The translations under genes and the position numbers were made by a program. Positions 55,391-64,000 of a DNA stretch of 64,000 nucleotides are shown in pieces. The first letter of the stretch is position 1, and every line of letters starts with the position of its first letter. Location of the stretch: assembly GCA_903893805.1 (NCBI GenBank), contig CAITNM010000020.1, positions 1-64,000 on the forward strand. The letters are read 5' to 3'. Below the pieces are notes generated by a model. It saw only the letters and a program-made list of their open reading frames with translations. It had not been told where the DNA came from and did no database searches. The DNA is from an uncultured Alphaproteobacteria bacterium. GTDB taxonomy: Bacteria > Pseudomonadota > Alphaproteobacteria > Paracaedibacterales > CAITNM01.

Positions 55391-56146
55391 TTATTTTAGT
55401 GAGAGAGCAGATGCGGAGCTTGTGCGAGATCTTGATGGAGTGGAAAATTTGTATGGCTCTAAGCAGATCAAGAACAATGCCCCGCACTCAGATGTAAGTG
55501 ACTCTGTCTCATCTAATTCTTCCGTGTCAGCTTTTTCTTCTGTTCTTTTTTTTGGAAAAAAGACTTTTTGCACAATTTTTTCTATATCTTTTAAATCTAA
55601 GTTGTCCTTTGCTGCTTCAAGCAGTTCTCTGAAACTAAGTATAGTTGCATTACTAGCTGCCTCATCTACGTTTACTCCTACGTACCCATTAAGCAGATCA
55701 GTAATTACAGACGTGTAAATATCTAATTGCTGTTCTCTCTCTGATTTAAACATATTAAACCACTCAAGAATCTTATTTTTTGTTGAGAGATTTTTTTCTA
55801 AATTAACATAATTTTGTATTTTTTCTAAGAATGAAGAGTCCTTAAAACAAGCGCTTTTTAGTATAGAAAAAAGCTCTTCTTTTAGTGTATTCGTATCTGT
55901 AGCTTTTGAACCTGCGACTCTTTTTTTGAAGTCTTTTATGAGGATTTCGTAGTGAGGTAATTCATAAGCTATGTATATTGGCTTTGTTTTTTGAGGTGCC
56001 AATACAGATGGTGATGATATAGTCCTTGATCTTACAGAGGAAGGGCTGCCTGGGACGGCATCGCCACTTCCTTGGGAGATTCTTCTGTGGCTTCTAAATA
56101 CCCAATCAACAATCCGCTTAACACCACAATTATATTTTTCATTCAC
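55391..56146 (-). CDS. Unknown protein with basic, Ser-rich N-terminus
   Basis: 251 residues. No signal peptide. Residues 1-50 are basic and Ser/Pro-rich (probably disordered); 60-210 are helical (ELPHYEILIKDFKKRV, LEKIQNYVNLEKN, ILSFRELLEAAKDNLDLKDIEKIVQKVFF); the C-terminus is again Ser/Arg-rich. AGGGTGA is just before the ATG. It lies 12 nt after the secreted protein gene, so they form a pair. I recognise no family. Confidence 0.5.
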   Translation of the reverse strand: MNEKYNCGVKRIVDWVFRSHRRISQGSGDAVPGSPSSVRSRTISSPSVLAPQKTKPIYIAYELPHYEILIKDFKKRVAGSKATDTNTLKEELFSILKSACFKDSSFLEKIQNYVNLEKNLSTKNKILEWFNMFKSEREQQLDIYTSVITDLLNGYVGVNVDEAASNATILSFRELLEAAKDNLDLKDIEKIVQKVFFPKKRTEEKADTEELDETESLTSECGALFLICLEPYKFSTPSRSRTSSASALSLK

Positions 56147-56158
56147 CCTATCTCTAAC

Positions 56159-57037
56159 TTATAAACTTGGCGTTTCTTTACGCGTTGCAATCAAAATATT
56201 GGTTGGAACTTTCTTACAACCATAACCAAAACAAATATCCAAAACGGGATTATTTAGCTCTTCACTGTATTTTCTGAAATCTTGTTGCTCAAATCCTCCT
56301 GGGAATTTATAAGGCATCAAGTACTGACCATGCAGGCTCAAATTAAAATGATCTTTCAAATAATCATATGGAATACCAGTACTATCCTGCACGAAAGTTT
56401 TTGCATTTTCCAGCATGAAATTTCTAAACGTTGAAAAAGGTTTTTGATGTGGTAAGTATGATGCGGCCTTAAAAAGAACAACATCAAATGGTTTTAATGT
56501 TTCCAAAAATTCAAGATTAATTTGTTCGTTATTAAGTCCAGCCTTATAGTAGCGAATTGTGCGTGCTTTACCACTGTAGGTAAATTTTATCTGCACAGCA
56601 TTTTCTCTTCCATCAATTGGTTGAACAGTAATGTTCGTAGCTTCAAGGTTTTCAAGCTGCTTTAATATCAGGTCTGCTACGTTTCGAAGTCCAGCTGCCA
56701 TGTCGATTGTGCGAAAAAAGCTACTTCTATAAAGCGACGACAAATTATTTAACGCATCCTTATCCAGTTCAACGGGTGCATCTACAGGTTTTACTGGCTC
56801 AAGACCCATTAAAGTTAATACTTCAAAATTAGGAAACAGCAAAAGTGGATATGTAATATCAGGCCCACCAAAGGGATAAAATACATGTAATCCAACATTT
56901 TGGAGATACTTATTTCCAAAATCAATTAAATACTGCTGTTGTTTATCTTTGAATCTTTCAAACAGAGGTCCTGCAAAAACAGTATTGGTACCTACTGCAA
57001 AAAAATATACACATAATAAAAAATATTTCAGTTTCAT
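56159..57037 (-). CDS. Secreted protein of unknown function with FYPFGGPD-GLEP block
   Basis: 292 residues. Signal peptide MKLKYFLLCVYFFAVGTNTVFA. Near residue 52 comes VFYPFGGPDITYPLLLFPN, then VLTLMGLEPV, a block I recall from exported proteins of unknown function in other bacteria; this recall is unverified. Mixed alpha/beta, with DICFGYGC near the end. First gene of a pair with the next unknown gene. Confidence 0.55.
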   Translation of the reverse strand: MKLKYFLLCVYFFAVGTNTVFAGPLFERFKDKQQQYLIDFGNKYLQNVGLHVFYPFGGPDITYPLLLFPNFEVLTLMGLEPVKPVDAPVELDKDALNNLSSLYRSSFFRTIDMAAGLRNVADLILKQLENLEATNITVQPIDGRENAVQIKFTYSGKARTIRYYKAGLNNEQINLEFLETLKPFDVVLFKAASYLPHQKPFSTFRNFMLENAKTFVQDSTGIPYDYLKDHFNLSLHGQYLMPYKFPGGFEQQDFRKYSEELNNPVLDICFGYGCKKVPTNILIATRKETPSL

Positions 57038-57190
57038 AAAAATTATTTCAAAATTTCCCTTATTTTATTTTAACCTTTAAAGAGTTAAAAACTTTTTAAC
57101 AAGAACGGACAATTTTGTAAAATCATTTCGAACCGTTGTTTACAAGCGTTCTTGAATTTATGGCAAATTTGTGGCCTATTTGCAATCAGA

Positions 57191-57280
57191 GGAGAGGTGC
57201 CAGAGTGGTTGAATGGGACGGTCTCGAAAACCGTTGTGCGCTCACGCGTTCCGTGGGTTCGAATCCCACTCTCTCCGCCA
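57191..57280 (+). tRNA. tRNA-Ser(CGA)
   Basis: 90 nt, class II tRNA with a long variable arm (GTGCGCTCACGCGTTCC) and encoded CCA. Acceptor GGAGAGG/TCTCTCC, anticodon loop CTCGAAA with CGA, T-arm GGGTTCGAATCCC. Confidence 0.95.
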
Positions 57281-57386
57281 GTTCGTTGTTAGTGTAAGCC
57301 ACATTTAGTATATTCACCCAATAAAATTCCCAATTTTTTTGCTAGTCGTGCTATATTTGGGGCACTTTTAATAGATAGCTTTGAAA

Positions 57387-58649
57387 ATGTCATCTTTGAA
57401 TCAAGTCATTACACTTGGTTGTCGTTTGAATACTTATGAATCAAAAGTAATTCAAGACTTAGCCTCTCAAGCGGGGGTGGATAATACTGTGTTCATTAAT
57501 ACTTGCGCCGTTACAGCAGAAGCTGAACGCCAAGCACGTCAAACAATTCGCAAAATTCATCGCGCGAATCCTTCTGCCCAAATTGTTGTAACGGGTTGTA
57601 GTGCTCAGATTAACCCATCTCAATACCAACAAATGCCAGAAGTTTCCAAGGTTATTGGCAATGAAGAGAAAATGCAGCTAAACACCTACATGAATCTTCA
57701 CAGTGCAGACAAAGTTGTAGTTAGTGACATCATGGAAGTCAAAGAAACTGCTGCTCATTTGGTATCAGGGTTTGATGGAAAAGCACGAGCTCTTGTGCAA
57801 GTTCAAAATGGCTGTGATCACCGCTGCACCTTTTGTACCATTCCCTATGGTCGTGGAAATTCTAGAAGTGTTGCTATTGGTGAAATTGTCGCGCAAATTC
57901 GCAATCTTTTAGAAAATAGTTATCAAGAAATTGTCTTCACTGGTGTTGATATTACAGCTTATGGTGCTGATCTACCCGGGCAGCCAACCCTTGGCCAAAT
58001 GATTCGCCGCGTTCTGGCACTTATTCCTGAATTAAAACGTCTTCGTTTATCATCTCTTGATCCTGTGGAAATTGACGAAGACTTATGGCGGCTCATAGGT
58101 GATGAACCAAAACTTATGCCACATTTACACCTTAGCTTACAAGCAGGTGATAACATGATTTTAAAACGCATGAAGCGACGCCATTTACGTGAAGATGCTA
58201 TTGCCTTTAGTAACCGTGCAAAAATGCTGCGTCCAGACGTTGTCTTTGGAGCCGATTTAATTGCAGGTTTTCCTACAGAAACAGATGAAATGTTTGAAAA
58301 TTCACGCCGTATTGTTGATGAGTGTGATTTAACCTATCTGCATGTATTTCCTTATTCACCCCGTCCGGGAACTCCTGCAGCACGCATGCCGCAGCTATCT
58401 GGTGGTATTATTAAGGAACGAGCACGTCAACTTCGCGAGGAAGGTGATATGGCACAAAAACGTACCTTTGGGCGGTTTATAGGTCAAATTGTAAATGTGT
58501 TGGTTGAAGAATCTGAAGATGGCATCATAAAAGGCAAAACAGATCACTTTGCTCCCATCCAAATTCCAGGATCTGCCAGCATTGCCTCGGTTATCCCCGT
58601 TAAAATTGTGGAAAATACTAATCAGCACCTTCTCGGACAACTACTGTGA
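57387..58649 (+). CDS. mtaB: tRNA t6A37 methylthiotransferase MtaB
   Basis: 420 residues from the ATG (an in-frame TTG lies two codons upstream). The N-terminal MTTase domain carries the three cluster Cys (TLGCRLNTYES, INTCAVT, VTGCSAQ); the radical SAM cluster is QNGCDHRCTFCTIPYGRG; a TRAM-like end (GQIVNVLVEES) is present. It makes ms2t6A, acting after the t6A step that TsaE supports. It overlaps ftsY by 4 nt, as in many alphaproteobacteria. Confidence 0.92.
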   Translation: MSSLNQVITLGCRLNTYESKVIQDLASQAGVDNTVFINTCAVTAEAERQARQTIRKIHRANPSAQIVVTGCSAQINPSQYQQMPEVSKVIGNEEKMQLNTYMNLHSADKVVVSDIMEVKETAAHLVSGFDGKARALVQVQNGCDHRCTFCTIPYGRGNSRSVAIGEIVAQIRNLLENSYQEIVFTGVDITAYGADLPGQPTLGQMIRRVLALIPELKRLRLSSLDPVEIDEDLWRLIGDEPKLMPHLHLSLQAGDNMILKRMKRRHLREDAIAFSNRAKMLRPDVVFGADLIAGFPTETDEMFENSRRIVDECDLTYLHVFPYSPRPGTPAARMPQLSGGIIKERARQLREEGDMAQKRTFGRFIGQIVNVLVEESEDGIIKGKTDHFAPIQIPGSASIASVIPVKIVENTNQHLLGQLL

Positions 58650-59551
58650 GCATATGGCAAAAACTGAAATCTGGTCTATCGAAGACCTCTCAAAGCATAA
58701 CTCAAGGAATTACTTCTGTATTTTCTCATCGAAAGCTAGATGAAGAAACCTTAGACGCTTTTGAAGAGATGCTCATTACAGCTGACCTAGGTGTACAAAC
58801 TGCTTCTGAGCTTCGTGATTTGCTGAAGAAACAGCGTATGCACCAAGAAATTTCAGAACCAGAAATCAAGGAATGGTTGGCTACAGAAATTACCAAAATT
58901 CTAGAACCGGTTGCTGTTCCTTTGCACATTACACACAAACCACACGTTATTTTAATGATCGGGGTGAATGGGGCCGGGAAAACCACCACTATTGCTAAAT
59001 TAAGCCAACAATGGATTGCCGAAGGTAAAAAAGTAATTTGGGCAGCTGGTGATACGTTTCGTTCAGCAGCCGTTGAACAGTTGCAGGTGTGGGGAAATCG
59101 TCTGGGAATAGAGGTGTGCACTACAAAACCAGGTGGTGATGCTGCAGGTCTAGCTTTCGATGCTTTTAGAAAAGCCTCTGAAAATAATGTCGATATTTTA
59201 TGTATTGATACAGCTGGCAGGTTGCAAAACAAAAAACACCTGATGGAGGAGTTAGAAAAAATTGTACGAGTGCTCAAAAAAGCTGAGTCATCTGCACCGC
59301 ATACAGTTTTGCTAGTGCTTGATGCTACTACTGGAAAAAATTCTATAGATCAGGTAAAAATTTTTCAGGAACTAATTGGTATTAATGGATTAGTAGTTAC
59401 CAAGCTAGATGGTACTGCCAAAGGTGGTGTGGTTGTAGCATTATCAAAACAATTTCGTCTTCCAATTATCGCACTTGGCGTTGGTGAAGCTGCTGATGAC
59501 TTAAAGCCTTTTAATGCCAAGGACTTTGCGAAAGCTCTTGTCGGGGGATAA
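58646..59551 (+). CDS. ftsY: Signal recognition particle receptor FtsY
   Basis: 301 residues, GTG start overlapping the mtaB stop. It has the N domain (FEEMLITADLGVQTASELRDLL) and G domain: GVNGAGKTTTIAKL (G1), DTFRSAAVEQL, IDTAGRLQNKKHLMEEL, TKLDGTAKGG, IIALGVGEAADDLKPF. There is no acidic A domain, as expected for alphaproteobacterial FtsY. It docks SRP-ribosome complexes at the membrane. Confidence 0.95.
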   Translation: MSIWQKLKSGLSKTSQSITQGITSVFSHRKLDEETLDAFEEMLITADLGVQTASELRDLLKKQRMHQEISEPEIKEWLATEITKILEPVAVPLHITHKPHVILMIGVNGAGKTTTIAKLSQQWIAEGKKVIWAAGDTFRSAAVEQLQVWGNRLGIEVCTTKPGGDAAGLAFDAFRKASENNVDILCIDTAGRLQNKKHLMEELEKIVRVLKKAESSAPHTVLLVLDATTGKNSIDQVKIFQELIGINGLVVTKLDGTAKGGVVVALSKQFRLPIIALGVGEAADDLKPFNAKDFAKALVGG

Positions 59552-59746
59552 GTCAATCGACTCACTTTGTTGTTTTATTTTCTTCGCCGCTTCTAACATA
59601 GTGTATGCAATCAAATCAGGATTGAAATTGAAATCCTCTGCTAAAATTGCTCGTGTTACATGGTGCTTGTGGATTTGACTTTCATCTAGAGCTACTTCTA
59701 AATCGCTAACATGTTGTACAAGTTTGATAGAATTATCATTGTTCAT
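59501..59746 (-). CDS. Small unknown protein overlapping the ftsY 3' end
   Basis: 81 residues from the ATG at 59746, which has GGGGAG 8 nt upstream; the longer frame start at 59779 is not supported. Sequence is helical and charged (VSDLEVALDESQIHKHHVTRAILAEDFNFNPDLIAYTMLEAAKKI). Its last 17 codons lie antisense to the end of ftsY. No family recognised. The ribosome site and protein-like composition favour a real gene. Confidence 0.5.
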   Translation of the reverse strand: MNNDNSIKLVQHVSDLEVALDESQIHKHHVTRAILAEDFNFNPDLIAYTMLEAAKKIKQQSESIDLSPDKSFRKVLGIKRL

Positions 59747-59882
59747 AATTATTCTCCCCGATCTAACCTTTTCTTGCATTACGTTAATCTATATAAAATG
59801 CTTTAGAGTATATAGTTTTTTTATTTGAAAAGTCAATAGCTGGGGACATAAAATTATTTTGACTGCTCTTTAGCTGAATATT

Positions 59883-61334
59883 CTACCTAAACGGACTCTC
59901 ATCAAACCCTCGCAGTTTTCTAGAATGCAAGCGCTGAGGTTCCATTTTTTGTAAAATTTCCATGGCTTCAATTCCTACGTGCAAATGGTGATTTACGCGA
60001 CTTTTATAAAACTCGTTCGCCATAGCTTGAAGTTTAATAACGCCATGAATGGGTTTGTCAGAAATACACAGCAAAGTACCATAAGGTACCCGGAATCTAA
60101 ATCCATTAGCAGCAATAGTGGCTGATTCCATATCTACAGCAATGGCACGACTTTGGCGAAAACGTTCATACAGCGCAATGCTTTGTAATTCCCAGTTTCT
60201 ATTATCGGTAGTGTGTACAGTTCCTGTTCGGATTGCTGACTTTAGTTCACCTTCTCGTTTGCCAAAAATGTGCAATACCGCTTGTTGTAGAGCTTGCTGA
60301 ATTTCAGCAATTGGCGGTACAGGCACCCATTTTGGTAAATCATCGTCTAGCACATGGTCTTCACGTACATATCCATCGGCTAGTACATAATCTCCTAAAG
60401 TTTGACTTGCCCGAAGCCCTGCGCAATGTCCCAGCATAATCCAGCAATGAGGTCTTAAAACTGCCACATGATCAGTAATTGTTTTTGCATTGCTTGGCCC
60501 CACACCAATGTTAATAATGCTGATGCCATTTTTTCCAGGTTTTTTAAAATGATAAGCGGGCATTTGCGGTAGCAATTTTGGCAATTCAGTCACTTGTTGT
60601 TTGTGTGAAGCTAAAATTGTTCCGCCAGGACCAATTAGTTCCCATTCCTCATCCTTGTGGTGCTCAATAGCACTTGAAGTTTGGCTGATAAATTCATCGA
60701 TATAACGCTGATAATTTGTAAGAAGTATAAAATTTTGAAAATGGTTAGGCGGAGTTCCTGTGTAATGATGCAGTCTTTGCAAAGAAAAATCCACTCGTTC
60801 ACCCGTAAACAAAGCCAAAGGCCTATATCCATTGGGCACAAAAGTAGCATTGGCAAAAGAATCATCAATTCGTTTTAAGTCAGGAAGAACGAATTTACTT
60901 TGTAAACGCATGAGCTCATCGACATCAAACTGAGCATGGGAATGTTCAATAACAAAAGGAAGGGGGATTTTGCAGTTGCTATAGCCAATCACAACTGGCA
61001 CGCCGTGACGTTCCATGATTAGGGATATTTGTTCTCGGTAGTAAGCATCGTAAAGTTCAGGCGCTGTAACAGTTGTTCCATAGTGTCCAGGCTCATTAAT
61101 AACACCGTAGGCAAAGCTTGGGTCAATGAATAAATCATCACGGCCAATACTTACACCAATGCATGGGTAGCAACTATAATCCTCCTGATCACTATGTAGG
61201 GTTCCATTTTTTTCAAACTGGCTAAAATTCTCACAAATTTGAGTTACAGTTTTGTTGTAAAGCTCATGAATGTAATCAACAGCATCGTTTGCGTTATCAA
61301 ACCACTTTGCGTGTTTAAGGTGTGACCAAGCCAT
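59883..61334 (-). CDS. amn: AMP nucleosidase
   Basis: 483 residues, the E. coli Amn size. N-terminal regulatory part with YPCIGVSIGRDDLFIDPSFAYG and TGTPPNHFQNFILLTNYQRYIDEF; C-terminal nucleosidase fold with ISIINIGVGPSNAKTITDH, LRPHCWIMLGHCAGLR, and VDMESATIAANGFRFRVPYGTLLCISDKP. It splits AMP into adenine and ribose-5-phosphate. Its ATG overlaps by one base the stop of the small CoxF-like gene, placing it at the end of the cytochrome oxidase operon. Confidence 0.93.
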   Translation of the reverse strand: MAWSHLKHAKWFDNANDAVDYIHELYNKTVTQICENFSQFEKNGTLHSDQEDYSCYPCIGVSIGRDDLFIDPSFAYGVINEPGHYGTTVTAPELYDAYYREQISLIMERHGVPVVIGYSNCKIPLPFVIEHSHAQFDVDELMRLQSKFVLPDLKRIDDSFANATFVPNGYRPLALFTGERVDFSLQRLHHYTGTPPNHFQNFILLTNYQRYIDEFISQTSSAIEHHKDEEWELIGPGGTILASHKQQVTELPKLLPQMPAYHFKKPGKNGISIINIGVGPSNAKTITDHVAVLRPHCWIMLGHCAGLRASQTLGDYVLADGYVREDHVLDDDLPKWVPVPPIAEIQQALQQAVLHIFGKREGELKSAIRTGTVHTTDNRNWELQSIALYERFRQSRAIAVDMESATIAANGFRFRVPYGTLLCISDKPIHGVIKLQAMANEFYKSRVNHHLHVGIEAMEILQKMEPQRLHSRKLRGFDESPFR

Positions 61335-61433
61335 TAAATATCGCCTTTCATTCTAATAAATGCCACAACATACAATAACAAACTTAGTCCCACTAAAAGA
61401 TATAAAAGGGCGCGGTTACGTTGTTTGAAGTGC

Positions 61434-61441
<8 letters not shown>
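61334..61441 (-). CDS. Tiny membrane protein between ctaB and amn, CoxF-like
   Basis: 35 residues: MDKHFKQRNRALLYLLVGLS, then LLLYVVAFIRMKGDI. A basic N-terminus and one membrane helix with the RM end match the short CoxF-type protein that follows ctaB in alphaproteobacterial oxidase operons. AGGAAA precedes the ATG, which overlaps the ctaB stop by 8 nt; its own stop overlaps amn. The coupling on both sides supports translation. Confidence 0.65.

Positions 61442-64000
<2,559 letters not shown>

Noticed and set aside
55386-55718. Plus-strand open frame of 110 codons
   Set aside because: It is antisense to the 55391-56146 gene, which has a ribosome site and sits in a two-gene unit; the plus frame is Ser/Phe-rich as expected for a shadow.

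Overview
The window is AT-rich bacterial chromosome with densely packed genes. It reads as an alphaproteobacterium, most likely a host-associated one of the Holosporales/Rickettsiales type. The grounds are the ctaC-ctaD-ctaB order followed by a tiny CoxF-like gene, a DksA with a degenerate zinc finger, a large class II (B12) ribonucleotide reductase, the AmgK/MurU route of muramic acid recycling, many small secreted proteins of no recognised family, and several freshly broken genes. The exact taxon is inference. I see no insertion sequence, prophage, CRISPR array or rRNA operon.

Layout. 1-8 kb: accessory genes, with a secreted beta-repeat protein, a predicted NlpC/P60-like lipoprotein, an exported methyltransferase, an amidohydrolase, an XRE/DUF2975 pair, hemD and a LysR regulator. 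8-11 kb: lpxC, then tsaE-amgK-murU. 11-16 kb: an unusual transport cluster (cNMP-fold/SLC13-like permease, TrpX-like and PstS-like binding proteins, truncated lytic transglycosylase). 16-20 kb: an amino-acid operon (YheO/DauR-like regulator, aminotransferase, ornithine-cyclodeaminase-like gene with one in-frame stop, threonine-dehydratase-like enzyme). 20-23 kb: an APH(6)-like kinase, a frameshifted HAD gene, dksA, ada, a site-2 protease. 24-31 kb: nrdJ, plsY, cobalamin adenosyltransferase, a BPL_N protein, znuA. 31-41 kb: polA, an exported GNAT, hemW, ppx-dapF-recJ-dapD-dapE. 41-48 kb: ftsE-ftsX-ydcF-like, a TPR-secretin lipoprotein, thrS. 48-57 kb: a secreted triple-repeat protein, EVE protein and gpsA, cmk, a secreted protein with a Ulp1/YopJ-like catalytic pattern, rlmN, two transporters, a pair of unknown proteins. 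57-64 kb: mtaB-ftsY, and on the minus strand ctaC(partial)-ctaD(frameshifted)-ctaB-coxF-like-amn. Five tRNA genes (Pro-TGG, Ile2-CAT, Gln-CTG, Arg-CCG, Ser-CGA) are scattered singly, each with an encoded CCA.

How the genes work together. Housekeeping functions form recognisable pathways: cell wall (dapD/E/F, amgK/murU, lpxC), respiration (cta genes), phospholipid synthesis (gpsA, plsY), dNTP supply by an adenosylcobalamin enzyme with its own cofactor adenosyltransferase nearby, and translation accuracy (tsaE, mtaB, rlmN, thrS). Between them lie exported enzymes (methyltransferase, acetyltransferase, CE-clan-like thiol enzyme, NlpC-like hydrolase) that are reasonable host-interaction candidates. 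The least ordinary items are the cNMP-fold permease with two binding proteins (11.6-15.5 kb), the TPR-secretin fusion (43.8-45.8 kb) and the CE-clan-like secreted protein (50.9-51.9 kb). Gene decay is visible at four places: the lytic transglycosylase, the cyclodeaminase-like gene, the HAD gene and ctaD.
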